NCBI RefSeq assembly: GCF_019823065.1
Contig: NZ_CP081966.1
Span: forward strand, 1,953,501 to 2,017,500
Reading direction: 5' to 3'
Origin: Pseudomonas mosselii
GTDB taxonomy: Bacteria; Pseudomonadota; Gammaproteobacteria; Pseudomonadales; Pseudomonadaceae
Length of the DNA: 64,000 nucleotides
This document shows positions 1 through 8,607 of this stretch, piece by piece. The position numbers and the translations under genes are program-made. Each line of letters starts with the position of its first letter. Position 1 is the stretch's first letter. The notes under the pieces were generated by a model. That model was given only the letters and a program-made list of their open reading frames with translations, was not told the origin of the DNA and did no database searches.

Positions 1-1736
1 GCGGTGAAGTGGTGCTGCTGCGGGCCGGCGAGGTGGCCCGCACGCTGATCCAGCACGCCGACGAGCGCCGCGCCAGCCTGGTGCTGGTGGGCCAGTCCCG
101 CGATCTGCTGCGTCGGCGCTTCTTCGGCGCCGGTGTCGCCGCGCGCCTGTTGCGCGAGAGCCACGGCCTGGAGATCAACGTGCTCGACCGCGACACCCAG
201 CCGCAACCGGCGCGTGCGGCGGTCAAACGCGTGTGGGTATGGCGCCACTACCTGCTGGCGCTGTTCGCCACGATGCTGGCCACCGGCCTGGCCTGGGCCG
301 TGTCGAGCCTGCTGGCGCTGCCCAACATCTCCCTGGTGTTCCTCGCCGCCGTGCTGTTGGTGGCGGTGCGCAGCAGCCTGGGTCCGGCGTTGGCCTGCGC
401 GGCGTTGTCGTTCCTGACCTACGACTTCCTGTTCATCCCGCCGAACTTCTCCTTCGCCATCCAGCGTGAGGAGGACGTGCTGACCCTGGTGTTCTTCCTG
501 CTGATGGCCGCGCTCACCGGCAACCTGGCCGCTCGCCAGCGTCGCCAACTGCAGGCCTTGCGCGAGACCCAGGCGCAGACCAACCAGTTGCTCGACCTGT
601 CGCGCCGCCTGACCGTGGCCACCGACCGCCAGGCCGTGTTCAGCGCCGCCGGCCAGCATATGGACGGCTGGCAGGACGTGCAGGTGTGCCTGCTTGAACG
701 CAGCGCCGATGGCTTGTTGCAGGTCGCCAGTGGCGGCAACCATGCCTTCACCGACAACGAACGCGCCGCCGCCGAGTGGGCCTGGCAGCATGGCCAGGCT
801 GCAGGCTTTGGCAGCGACACCTTGCCTCACGGGCGTTGGTGGTGGTGGCCGTTGGCCGTGGAAGAGCAACCCTTGGCGCTGCTCGGCATTCGCCCCCGCG
901 ATGGCGAGCCGCTGAGCGCCCAGCGCCGCCGCCTGCTGAAGGCCCTGGCGCAACCCCTGGCCCAGGCCCTGGCCCGCGCACGCCTTGGCGAGCAACTGGA
1001 AGCCGCGCGCCTGCACGGTGAAACCGAGCAACTGCGCAGCGCCTTGCTCGCCTCGGTCTCCCACGACCTGCGCACCCCGCTGACGTCCATGCGCGGCAGC
1101 ATCGACAGCCTGCTGGCCCTGGGCGACGCGATTCCCCCGGATGACCGCCGCGAACTGCTCGAAGGCACCCGCAACGAAGCCGAGCGCCTGGACCGCTACA
1201 TCCAGAACCTGCTGGACATGACCCGCCTGGGCCACGGTACCCTCAAGCTGGCCCGCGACTGGGTGGCTCCGGCCGACATCGTCGGCAGTGCCCTCAATCG
1301 CCTGCGCGTGGTGCTGGCGCCCTTGCGCGTGCACACCGAAGTACCGCCCGAGCTGCCGCTGTTGTTCGTGCATGCGGCGCTGATCGAGCAGGCGCTGATC
1401 AACGTGCTGGAGAACGCCGCCCGTTTTTCCCCGCCGCAGGGCCGCCTGGCGCTGCAGGTTTCGGTGCGTGACGAGCAGCTGTGCTTCGCGGTGGCCGACG
1501 AAGGTCCCGGCATCCCCCAGGACGAGCGTGAAAAGATCTTCGACATGTTCTACACCGCCGCCCGTGGCGACCGCGGCGGGCAGGGTACCGGCCTGGGCCT
1601 GGCGATCTGCCAGGGCATGATCGGCGCCCATGGTGGCCGCATCCTGGTCGATGATGGCATCGATGGCCACGGCACCTGCATCACTCTATGCTTGCCGCTG
1701 CCGACCCAACCCGATACTGAAAGTGAAGCCCCATGA
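1..1736 (+). CDS. kdpD: Sensor histidine kinase KdpD, C-terminal part (5' end outside the window)
   Basis: Senses potassium limitation or osmotic stress and phosphorylates KdpE to switch on the Kdp K+-ATPase. The frame is already open at the window edge, so only about 577 residues of a family usually near 900 are seen; the N-terminal KdpD/USP sensor is mostly missing. Visible parts are the end of the USP-like domain, a cluster of about four membrane segments (bases 235-530, DUF4118 type), a GAF-like stretch, and a histidine kinase core. The H-box SHDLRTPLTS has its His codon at 1062-1064; N-box (ENAARFSPP), G1 (DEGPGIP) and G2 (GTGLGLAIC) follow. The stop overlaps the kdpE start (ATGA), implying translational coupling. 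Confidence 0.96.
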   Translation, partial: GEVVLLRAGEVARTLIQHADERRASLVLVGQSRDLLRRRFFGAGVAARLLRESHGLEINVLDRDTQPQPARAAVKRVWVWRHYLLALFATMLATGLAWAVSSLLALPNISLVFLAAVLLVAVRSSLGPALACAALSFLTYDFLFIPPNFSFAIQREEDVLTLVFFLLMAALTGNLAARQRRQLQALRETQAQTNQLLDLSRRLTVATDRQAVFSAAGQHMDGWQDVQVCLLERSADGLLQVASGGNHAFTDNERAAAEWAWQHGQAAGFGSDTLPHGRWWWWPLAVEEQPLALLGIRPRDGEPLSAQRRRLLKALAQPLAQALARARLGEQLEAARLHGETEQLRSALLASVSHDLRTPLTSMRGSIDSLLALGDAIPPDDRRELLEGTRNEAERLDRYIQNLLDMTRLGHGTLKLARDWVAPADIVGSALNRLRVVLAPLRVHTEVPPELPLLFVHAALIEQALINVLENAARFSPPQGRLALQVSVRDEQLCFAVADEGPGIPQDEREKIFDMFYTAARGDRGGQGTGLGLAICQGMIGAHGGRILVDDGIDGHGTCITLCLPLPTQPDTESEAP

Positions 1737-2428
1737 GCCAAGCCGCCACTCTGCTGGTCATCGACGACGAGCCACAGATCCGCAAGTTCCTGCGCATCAG
1801 CCTGGCGTCCCAGGGCTACAAGGTGCTCGAGGCCGCCACCGGCGGCGAGGGCCTGGCCCAGGCCGCGCTGAACAAGCCCGACCTGGTGGTGCTCGACCTG
1901 GGCCTGCCGGACATGGACGGCCAGCAGGTGCTGCGCGAGCTGCGCGAGTGGAGCGCGGTACCAGTGATGGTGCTGTCGGTGCGCGCTAGCGAAGTGCAGA
2001 AGGTCGATGCGCTGGATGGTGGGGCCAACGACTACGTGACCAAACCGTTCGGCATCCAGGAGTTCCTCGCCCGGGTGCGGGCACTGCTGCGCCAGGCGCC
2101 GCAGGTAGGCAACGGGCCGTCGGCGGCGAGCTTCGGTGCGCTGGTGGTGGACTTCGCCTTTCGCAAGGTGACCCTGGACGGCGTCGAGGTGGCGTTGACG
2201 CGCAAGGAGTACGCGTTGTTGGCGCAGTTGGCCGGGCACCCGGGACGGGTGATCACCCAGCAGCAGCTGTTGAAAGACATCTGGGGGCCGACCCATATGG
2301 ACGATACCCACTACCTGCGCATCGTGGTAGGGCACCTGCGGCAGAAACTGGGGGATGACCCCACGGCGCCGCGGTTCATCGTCACCGAGGCGGGGGTGGG
2401 GTATCGGTTGGTCACGCCGGCCCAGTAG
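1733..2428 (+). CDS. kdpE: Response regulator KdpE
   Basis: OmpR/PhoB-family transcription factor of 231 residues that activates kdpFABC once phosphorylated by KdpD. The N-terminal receiver domain shows the acidic pocket (VIDDEPQI), the phospho-acceptor aspartate in VVLDLGLPD and the conserved lysine in YVTKPFG. The C-terminal winged helix carries LTRKEYALL and the DTHYLRIVVGHLRQKL recognition region. The start overlaps the kdpD stop by four bases. The gene ends 9 bases before the convergent lysA stop, with no room for a separate terminator. Confidence 0.97.
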   Translation: MSQAATLLVIDDEPQIRKFLRISLASQGYKVLEAATGGEGLAQAALNKPDLVVLDLGLPDMDGQQVLRELREWSAVPVMVLSVRASEVQKVDALDGGANDYVTKPFGIQEFLARVRALLRQAPQVGNGPSAASFGALVVDFAFRKVTLDGVEVALTRKEYALLAQLAGHPGRVITQQQLLKDIWGPTHMDDTHYLRIVVGHLRQKLGDDPTAPRFIVTEAGVGYRLVTPAQ

Positions 2429-2437
2429 GGGCGGGCT

Positions 2438-3667
2438 TTATATACCCAGCTCCAGTGCCAGAAGCTCCTGCACGGTCTGGCGCCGGCGGATCATGCGCAA
2501 GTTGCCCTGTTCGATCAGAAATTCAGGCAGCAGGGGGCGACTGTTGTAGTTCGACGACATCGAAGCCCCGTAAGCCCCGGCATCGTGGATCACCAGCAGG
2601 TCACCCACTTTGGCCTGGGGCAGTTGCTGTGGCGTCAGTTCCTCATCGTTCTGGGTGAATACATCCCCCGACTCGCACAGCGGCCCGGCCACCACGGTCG
2701 GTTGCAGCGGACGGCTCACCGGTCGGCCCACCGCATCGAACAGGCTCATGCGGTGGTAGGCGCCGTACATCGCCGGGCGCATCAGGTCGTTGAAACCGGC
2801 ATCGACCAGGATGTAGTGCCGGTCACCCATCTGCTTGACGGCGCGTACCTCGGCCACCAGGCAACCCGACTCCGCCACCAGGAAGCGGCCCGGTTCGATC
2901 TCCATGCGCACGGGGTGGCCGAGCATGGCTTCGATCTCCGCCCGCGCCACTGCCCAGGTATGGGCGTAGCGTTGCAGGTCCACCGGCTGGTCGTCGGTGC
3001 GGTACGGCGTGGACAACCCGCCGCCGATGGAGAAGGCCTCGATGTCCATGCCCAGCTTGTCGACCAGCCCGACCATGGCACCGGCTACCTGTTCCAGGTG
3101 TTCGTAGTCTACCCCCGAGCCGATGTGCATGTGCACGCCCACCAGGTGCAATCCGTACTGTTTCACGCAGGCCAGCGCCTCGGGCAACTGCTCGTGCCAG
3201 ATGCCGTGCTTGCTGTTCTCGCCGCCGGTGTTGGTCTTTCGGCTGTGGCCGTGGCCGAACCCCGGGTTGATGCGCAGCCATACCCGGTGCCCGGCGGCGT
3301 GCTCGCCCAGCTGGCGGAGCATGTCGATGGAACCGGCGTTCACCTCGATCTTTGTCTCGACCACTCGAGCCAGGGTGGGCTGGTCGAGCACGTCGCAGGT
3401 CAGCACCACGCCGGCCGGCTCGCCGTCCACTGTCGCCCCGGCCGCGAACGCCCGCTCCATTTCGCCCAGCGACACGGCATCGAGCACCAGGCCACGTTCG
3501 CGCATCAGGCGCAGGACGTGCAGGTTGGGGTTGGCCTTCTGCGCGAAGCGGACCGTGTCGAAGTGCTGCTGCAACTGATCGATGCGCTGGTGGATGGTCT
3601 GGGCGTCGTAGGCCCACAGTGGGGAGCCGTGCTGGCGGACGGCCTGGGCCAGGAGGGTGGTGGTCAT
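2438..3667 (-). CDS. lysA: Diaminopimelate decarboxylase
   Basis: PLP-dependent enzyme of the alanine racemase-fold decarboxylase family, predicted to convert meso-diaminopimelate to L-lysine in the cytoplasm. It has 409 residues, usual for LysA. The PLP lysine is K44 in FAQKANPN; other family motifs are HIGSGV, SIGGGLSTPY, the phosphate-binding EPGRF, and the interface motif CESGD. It is transcribed away from a LysR regulator closely resembling E. coli LysR, the known lysA activator, and this supports the lysine assignment over an ornithine or carboxynorspermidine decarboxylase. The pairing with LysR suggests a lysine-responsive copy; putida-group genomes usually hold a second lysA elsewhere (from memory). 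Confidence 0.88.
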   Translation of the reverse strand: MTTTLLAQAVRQHGSPLWAYDAQTIHQRIDQLQQHFDTVRFAQKANPNLHVLRLMRERGLVLDAVSLGEMERAFAAGATVDGEPAGVVLTCDVLDQPTLARVVETKIEVNAGSIDMLRQLGEHAAGHRVWLRINPGFGHGHSRKTNTGGENSKHGIWHEQLPEALACVKQYGLHLVGVHMHIGSGVDYEHLEQVAGAMVGLVDKLGMDIEAFSIGGGLSTPYRTDDQPVDLQRYAHTWAVARAEIEAMLGHPVRMEIEPGRFLVAESGCLVAEVRAVKQMGDRHYILVDAGFNDLMRPAMYGAYHRMSLFDAVGRPVSRPLQPTVVAGPLCESGDVFTQNDEELTPQQLPQAKVGDLLVIHDAGAYGASMSSNYNSRPLLPEFLIEQGNLRMIRRRQTVQELLALELGI

Positions 3668-3722
3668 GGGGGTGTTCCTTGTAATGGATGCACCGATCTT
3701 GAGTCAGTTGATTGATCCAGAA

Positions 3723-3761
3723 AAATAGCTATTTATGCTGGCTCAATTCATATTTGATATG
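3723..3761. promoter_or_regulatory. Candidate LysR operator between lysA and lysR
   Basis: The 126-base divergent gap is A+T rich in its middle. It contains a perfect 12-base palindrome AAATAGCTATTT at 3723-3734 and a second inverted repeat CATAT-TTG-ATATG at 3749-3761. LysR-type activators usually bind such dyads between divergent genes. The binding itself is inference. Confidence 0.45.
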
Positions 3762-3793
3762 TATGCGTCAATCTCACGGGTCTTGGCATCACC

Positions 3794-4708
3794 ATGAAAC
3801 TCACCATCCGCCACATCGAAGTGTTCCGCGCCATCATGGCCGCCGGCAGCGTCACCGGCGCCGCCCGCCTGCTGTTCACCTCGCAACCCACTGTCAGCCG
3901 TGAGCTGGCGCGCATGGAGCAGGTCACCGGTCTGAACCTGTTCGAGCGCGAAGGCGGGCGCCTGGCGCCCACGGCCCAGGCCTTGCTACTGATCGAGGAG
4001 GTCGAGCGCGCCTTCGTCGGCCTGGAGCGCATCGACCGCTTCGCCCAGGCCATCCGCAACTTCGAGCAGGGCCGGCTGGCCATCACCTGCCTGCCACTGT
4101 TCTCGCAGACTCTGCTGCCCAAGGCCTGCAAGGCGTTCCACCAGCAACACCCGGGGGTCAGCGTGAGCATTACCGCGCAGGAGTCGCCGTTGCTGGAAGA
4201 ATCATTGGTCGCCCAACAGCACGACCTCGGCTTGACCGAAACCGCGCAGGTGCCCAGGGGCGCGGTCGGGGAACTGCTATTCAGCGCCGACATGGTCTGC
4301 GTGTTGCCCGAGCATCATCCGTTGCTCGCCAAGCCACTGCTTGAGTTGCACGACTTCCATGAGGTCGACTTCATCAACCTGGCCAGCCTGGACAGCTATC
4401 GGCAACAGCTGGACCGCCACTTCCGCGAGGCTGGAGTAAACAGGCGCACGGTGATCGAAACCACCAGCGCCGCCTCGGTATGCGCCATGGTCCGGCAAGG
4501 GCTGGGCGTGGCGATCATCAACCCGCTGAGCGGGTTGGAGGCAGGGCAGGGTGGGCTGCCCATGCGCCGTTTGAGTCTCTCGGTACCGTATCAGGTAATG
4601 CTTATCCGACCAGAGCTGCGCCCGGCGTCGGCTGTGCTGGAGCCGTTCTGCCAGGCGCTTCGGCTGCAGGCCGGGGAGATGGAGCGGGCATTGGCAAAGG
4701 GCGCTTGA
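3794..4708 (+). CDS. lysR: LysR, transcriptional activator of lysA
   Basis: LysR-type regulator of 304 residues. The N-terminal winged HTH (RHIEVFRAIMAAGSVTGAAR, then TSQPTVSRELARME) and the effector-domain stretches QESPLLEE, QQHDLGLTET and AASVCAMVRQGLG match, as far as I recall, E. coli LysR itself rather than a generic family member. In E. coli this protein activates lysA when diaminopimelate is abundant and lysine is scarce. Its divergent position next to lysA is the classical arrangement. It probably also represses itself. Confidence 0.9.
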   Translation: MKLTIRHIEVFRAIMAAGSVTGAARLLFTSQPTVSRELARMEQVTGLNLFEREGGRLAPTAQALLLIEEVERAFVGLERIDRFAQAIRNFEQGRLAITCLPLFSQTLLPKACKAFHQQHPGVSVSITAQESPLLEESLVAQQHDLGLTETAQVPRGAVGELLFSADMVCVLPEHHPLLAKPLLELHDFHEVDFINLASLDSYRQQLDRHFREAGVNRRTVIETTSAASVCAMVRQGLGVAIINPLSGLEAGQGGLPMRRLSLSVPYQVMLIRPELRPASAVLEPFCQALRLQAGEMERALAKGA

Positions 4709-4787
4709 GCACGCCGTGTCACCTGTTGGAACGATTCGGAACGTGGCGCAGTCAACCCTTTCGACAGTGTTCAAACGAGGACTCGCC

Positions 4788-5126
4788 ATGAGTACCCTGA
4801 CAATCGAAGGCTGGTGCAAAAGTGACGGCGACCGCCGATCTTCCCCGGTGGGTGATATCCACTTCGACATCCAGGGCCCGACCCACACGGCGCTGGAGCA
4901 GGCCGAGGAACGTCTACAACAGAGCCACGAGCCCGAAGCGATGGTTGATGTCGACATGGAAACGCTGAACCTGGTCTTGCCCGAAGGCTACGGCCCGCTG
5001 GCCGACTGCCGCCTGCGCGTCTACCTGAGCAACGACGAACGTGGTCAGTTTCACTTGGTCGGGCATCGGGCCAGCGATGGCAGCCTGATCTACACCAACG
5101 CGGTGCTGATTGCACAGTTGAGCTGA
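4788..5126 (+). CDS. Hypothetical protein, 112 residues
   Basis: Small acidic soluble protein with no signal peptide, membrane segment or motif I recognise. The ATG at 4788 is chosen over the upstream ATG at 4716 because a purine-rich site (AACGAGGA) precedes it and the protein then begins with a clean folded-domain start, MSTLTIEGWCK. It alternates short beta-like and charged segments (DIHFDIQG, CRLRVYLSN, QFHLVGHR). It is a single gene between lysR and cynR, ending 3 bases before the convergent cynR stop. No function is proposed. Confidence 0.7.
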   Translation: MSTLTIEGWCKSDGDRRSSPVGDIHFDIQGPTHTALEQAEERLQQSHEPEAMVDVDMETLNLVLPEGYGPLADCRLRVYLSNDERGQFHLVGHRASDGSLIYTNAVLIAQLS

Positions 5127-5129
5127 GCC

Positions 5130-6020
5130 TCAGCCGTGCTCCAGTTGCGCGGCCACCTCCTTGGCCAGCGCCAGGAAGGCCCGCGCCGCCGCCGTCTGGT
5201 AGACACCCCTGCGCTGCATGAGCACGGCCGTGCGTTGCAGGCGCAAGGGGTCCAGGGCGATGGCGGCCAGGTCGTCATGCGCCAGGACGATGTTGGCCGG
5301 GAGCAGTGTCGACAGCGTTGTCCTGCGCACCACTTCGATGACCGCGCCGATGGCGTTGGCCTCCATCATTACCTGCGGGCGGATACCGTGCTGCCTGCAG
5401 TAGCGCTCGATCTGCTCACGGGTGGCAAATTCGGCGCTGAGCAGGATCATCGATTCGTCATTCAGCGCCTGTGGCCCGATGGCACTTGCCTGGGCCAACG
5501 GGTGTTGGCTGCCGACCACCAGCGCCAGGGTCTCGACCAGTAAGGGGGAGGTGTCGATGTCCTGGGCATGGCGTTCATCGAAGGCGATACCGACATCCAG
5601 TTCGTCCAACTGCAGCATCTGCTCCATACGCTCCTGGGCGATTTCGCTCAGGTTCAGGGTGATGTTGGGGTACCGGCCATGAAAGGCCTCGACCAGGGGG
5701 CCGACCAGGTAGCTGGTAAAGGTGGGCGTCACCGCCACCCGCAATGAGCCTCGGCTGAGGTCGCCCACGTCATGGATCGCGCGCCTGGCCTCCTGCAGTT
5801 CCTGCGACGCCCGTTTCGCATAGCGCAGATAGACCTCGCCGGCATCGGTCAGCCGCGTGGTGCGCCCCGAGCGATCGAACAACTGCGCGCCCAGGCTTTC
5901 CTCCAGTTGCCTGACCTGCTGCGAAAGCGCGGGCTGGGAGACGTGCAGGGCTGCCGCCGCCCGAGTGAAGCTGTGGTGTTGGGCGACCGCGAGGAAGTAC
6001 TGGATATGCCGGGCTAGCAT
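5130..6020 (-). CDS. cynR: LysR-type regulator of the cyanate operon, CynR
   Basis: LysR-family regulator divergent to cynTS and expected to activate it in response to cyanate. The start at 6020 is preferred over 6050 because the family begins with a methionine just before xRHIxYFLAVA, and a GGAGA site lies 4-8 bases upstream. This gives 296 residues. The HTH ([24 protein letters not shown]) is canonical, followed by the linker and the periplasmic-binding-fold effector domain. CynR proteins of enterobacteria have the same start and length. Confidence 0.88.
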   Translation of the reverse strand: MLARHIQYFLAVAQHHSFTRAAAALHVSQPALSQQVRQLEESLGAQLFDRSGRTTRLTDAGEVYLRYAKRASQELQEARRAIHDVGDLSRGSLRVAVTPTFTSYLVGPLVEAFHGRYPNITLNLSEIAQERMEQMLQLDELDVGIAFDERHAQDIDTSPLLVETLALVVGSQHPLAQASAIGPQALNDESMILLSAEFATREQIERYCRQHGIRPQVMMEANAIGAVIEVVRRTTLSTLLPANIVLAHDDLAAIALDPLRLQRTAVLMQRRGVYQTAAARAFLALAKEVAAQLEHG

Positions 6021-6030
6021 GCCGCTCTCC

Positions 6031-6078
6031 ATAAGATAGTCTGATGCCATTCATCATAAATTAGACTTTTACCTTATG
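6031..6078. promoter_or_regulatory. Candidate CynR operator in the cynR-cynT gap
   Basis: The A+T-rich gap has an inverted repeat TGATG-CCATT-CATCA at 6042-6056, flanked by a looser outer dyad (ATAAG at 6031 and CTTAT near 6071). LysR regulators bind imperfect dyads in this position, covering the cynR promoter and the -35 side of cynT. Binding is inferred. Confidence 0.45.
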
Positions 6079-6130
6079 TAACGTACCACCTAACCTTTGC
6101 CTCACACACCGCGACACTGAGGCATCAGCC

Positions 6131-6790
6131 ATGCAAGACATCATCGACGGCTTCCTGAAGTTCCAGCGCGACGCCTTCCCCGAGCGGGTCAAGCTGTTCA
6201 AGGACCTGGCCACCCAGCAAAGCCCTCGGGCGCTGTTCATCTCCTGTTCCGACAGCCGCCTGGTGCCCGAACTGGTCACCCAGCGTGAACCCGGCGACCT
6301 GTTCGTCATCCGCAACGCCGGCAACATCGTGCCGTCCTACGGCCCTGAACCCGGTGGGGTGTCGGCCTCGGTCGAGTATGCCGTCGCCGCCCTGCAAGTG
6401 GCCGACATCGTCATCTGCGGCCACTCCGACTGCGGCGCCATGACCGCCATCGCCACCTGCAAGTGCCTGGACCATATGCCCGCCGTGGCCGGCTGGCTGC
6501 GCTACGCCGACTCGGCCCGGGTGGTGAATGAAGCCCGCCAGCATCAAAACCCCCACGCCAAGGTCGAGGCCATGGTGCGCGAGAACGTGATCGCCCAGCT
6601 GGCCAACATCCAGACTCACCCCTCGGTGCGCCTGGCCCTGGAAGAGGGCCGCGTGGCCCTGCACGGCTGGATCTACGACATCGAGAGCGGTCGCATCGAC
6701 GCCTTCGACGGGCGCACCGGCCAGTTCGTATCCCTGGCGGACAACCCAGAAGTCCGCGCGGTTTCCCACGCTTCCCGGCACGTTGCCTGA
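6131..6790 (+). CDS. cynT: Beta-class carbonic anhydrase CynT
   Basis: Interconverts CO2 and bicarbonate. In cyanate breakdown it returns bicarbonate, the co-substrate of cyanase, which would otherwise be lost as CO2. The beta-class zinc ligands are visible: C39 in [11 protein letters not shown] (with the D-R dyad) and H and C in [11 protein letters not shown]. Its length of 219 residues matches CynT. A GAGG site precedes the ATG. It is the first gene of the cynTS operon, 29 bases before cynS. Confidence 0.95.
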   Translation: MQDIIDGFLKFQRDAFPERVKLFKDLATQQSPRALFISCSDSRLVPELVTQREPGDLFVIRNAGNIVPSYGPEPGGVSASVEYAVAALQVADIVICGHSDCGAMTAIATCKCLDHMPAVAGWLRYADSARVVNEARQHQNPHAKVEAMVRENVIAQLANIQTHPSVRLALEEGRVALHGWIYDIESGRIDAFDGRTGQFVSLADNPEVRAVSHASRHVA

Positions 6791-6819
6791 ACCCGATTTT
6801 CAACCCAAGGAGACACCCC

Positions 6820-7290
6820 ATGATCCAGTCGCAAATCAGCCAGAATGCCCGCCTTGCCCTGAGCGAAGCCATCCTCCTGGCCAAGGCCCGCAAGGACCTG
6901 TCGTTCGCCCAGATCACCGACGGCACCGGCCTGTCCGAAGCCTTCGTCACCGCCGCGCTGCTGGGCCAGCACCCGCTGCCGGCCAGCGCCGCCCAGGTGG
7001 TGGGCGACAAGCTGGGCCTGGACGCCGACGGCATCGCCCTGCTGCAGACCGTGCCACTGCGCGGCAGCATCCCCGGCGGCGTGCCGACCGACCCGACCAT
7101 CTACCGCTTCTACGAGATGCTGCAGGTGTACGGCACCACCCTCAAGGCACTGGTCCACGAGAAGTTTGGCGACGGCATCATCAGCGCCATCAACTTCAAG
7201 CTGGACGTGAAGAAGGTCGACGATCCGGAAGGAGGTTCGCGCGCCGTGATCACCCTGGATGGCAAGTACCTGCCGACCAAGCCGTTCTGA
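6820..7290 (+). CDS. cynS: Cyanate hydratase (cyanase)
   Basis: Converts cyanate plus bicarbonate to carbamate and CO2; carbamate then yields ammonia and CO2, so cyanate is detoxified and used as nitrogen. The protein has 156 residues, identical to the E. coli enzyme, and the catalytic triad falls at the same numbers: R96 and E99 in YRFYEM, and S122 in IISAIN. A strong AAGGAG ribosome site precedes the ATG. An intrinsic terminator directly after the gene ends the operon. Confidence 0.98.
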   Translation: MIQSQISQNARLALSEAILLAKARKDLSFAQITDGTGLSEAFVTAALLGQHPLPASAAQVVGDKLGLDADGIALLQTVPLRGSIPGGVPTDPTIYRFYEMLQVYGTTLKALVHEKFGDGIISAINFKLDVKKVDDPEGGSRAVITLDGKYLPTKPF

Positions 7291-7306
7291 TTCGCTCATA
7301 GGCAAT

Positions 7307-7338
7307 AGCTCGGGCGCCGAACGACGCCCGGGCTTTTT
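7307..7338 (+). terminator. Rho-independent terminator of cynTS
   Basis: A 10-bp G+C-rich stem (AGCTCGGGCG at 7307-7316 pairing with CGCCCGGGCT at 7325-7334, one G-T pair) with an 8-base loop is followed by a run of T. It separates cynTS from the amidohydrolase gene downstream. Confidence 0.88.
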
Positions 7339-7374
7339 CCACGCGCGCTAATGAGCCCCTACAGGAGCGACGGC

Positions 7375-8598
7375 ATGGACCTGATCTTCAGAAATGTCCG
7401 CATCGATGATGCAAAACCCTTGATGGATGTGGCCGTGCGCAACGGCAAGATCACTGAAATCGCCCAAACGATCACCGCAACGGCAACCCAGGAAATCCAA
7501 GGCAACGGCAATGTCCTGATCCCAGGCTTCGTCGAAGGCCACCTGCACCTGGAAAAAGCCAACGTCATGCAGCGCAAGGCCAACCGCTCCGGCACCTTGA
7601 CGGAAGCGATCGCCGTCACCGCCGAGCTCAAGCCCACGCTCACCCGCGAAGACATCCGCGAGCGCTCGACCCAGGTGTTGCGCGCGCTGGTGCAGGCCGG
7701 CACCACCCATGTCCGTGCCCACGCCGAGTTCGACCCCGCCCAGGGTTTCACGGGCCTTGAAGTGGTGCTGGAACTACGGGAAACATTCCGCGATGTCATC
7801 GATATCCAGGTGGTCGCCTTTCCCCAGGAAGGCATCCTCAAGTTGCCCGGCATGAAAGCGATGATGGTCGAGGCCATGGAGAGGGGCGCCGATGTGGTCG
7901 GCGGCATTCCCTACAACGACGCCTCGCCCCTGGAGCACATCGATTTCGTCTTCGACCTGGCCCAGCGCTATGGCAAGGACATCGACCTGCACCAGGACTT
8001 CGCCGACGACGCCGAGCACATGACCATCGAATACGTGGCCCGCCGGACCCTCGCGGCAGGCTACCAAGGGCGCGTCAGCGTCGGCCACCTGACCAGCCTG
8101 GCGGCCGTCGAACCAGCGCGCCAGTCGCGTATCATCGCGCTGCTGCGCGAAGCCGACATCAGCGTGATGTGCCTGCCCGCCACCGACCTGCACCTGGGCG
8201 CCCGTGGCGACAGCCACAATGTGCGGCGCACCCTGACCCCGGTGCGGGCGTTGCGCGATGGCGGAGTGAACGTGTGCCTGGCCACCAACAACATCCGCAA
8301 TGCCTTCACTCCCTACGGCACCGGCGACCTGCTGCATATCGCGCAGCTGGCCATCCCCGCCTGTCACCTGGGCGGGGCGGACGACCAGGCCACGGTGCTG
8401 CCGATGCTCACCAGCAACCCGGCCAAGGCCCTGGGGTTGCAGAGCCATGGCTTGGCGGTGGGCAACGACGCGGACCTGGTGCTGATGGACACCCACCGTA
8501 TCAGCGACGTGATCCTCGACCTGCCCGCGCGGCTGATGGTGCTCAAGCGCGGCAGGGTGGTGGCGACAGCGGAGCAGCGGCGCTCGGTGGTGTTCTGA
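7375..8598 (+). CDS. Amidohydrolase-superfamily protein, cytosine-deaminase-like, with altered active site
   Basis: Metal-dependent hydrolase of 407 residues related to cytosine deaminase CodA. The start at 7375 has an AGGAG site; the ATG at 7351 does not. Metal motif HxH is H56-L-H58, and further metal histidines appear as H206 (DLHQDF) and H238 (SVGHLTS). The CodA catalytic Glu (HCDE) aligns to F209, and the metal/catalytic Asp (GHDD) aligns to N305 in LATNNIRN. It may therefore act on a different substrate or by a changed mechanism. It follows cynTS but a terminator lies between, so a link with cyanate is only suggestive. It could be a deaminase or cyclic-amide hydrolase. Confidence 0.72.
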   Translation: MDLIFRNVRIDDAKPLMDVAVRNGKITEIAQTITATATQEIQGNGNVLIPGFVEGHLHLEKANVMQRKANRSGTLTEAIAVTAELKPTLTREDIRERSTQVLRALVQAGTTHVRAHAEFDPAQGFTGLEVVLELRETFRDVIDIQVVAFPQEGILKLPGMKAMMVEAMERGADVVGGIPYNDASPLEHIDFVFDLAQRYGKDIDLHQDFADDAEHMTIEYVARRTLAAGYQGRVSVGHLTSLAAVEPARQSRIIALLREADISVMCLPATDLHLGARGDSHNVRRTLTPVRALRDGGVNVCLATNNIRNAFTPYGTGDLLHIAQLAIPACHLGGADDQATVLPMLTSNPAKALGLQSHGLAVGNDADLVLMDTHRISDVILDLPARLMVLKRGRVVATAEQRRSVVF

Positions 8599-8607
8599 AG
8601 GCCGGGT

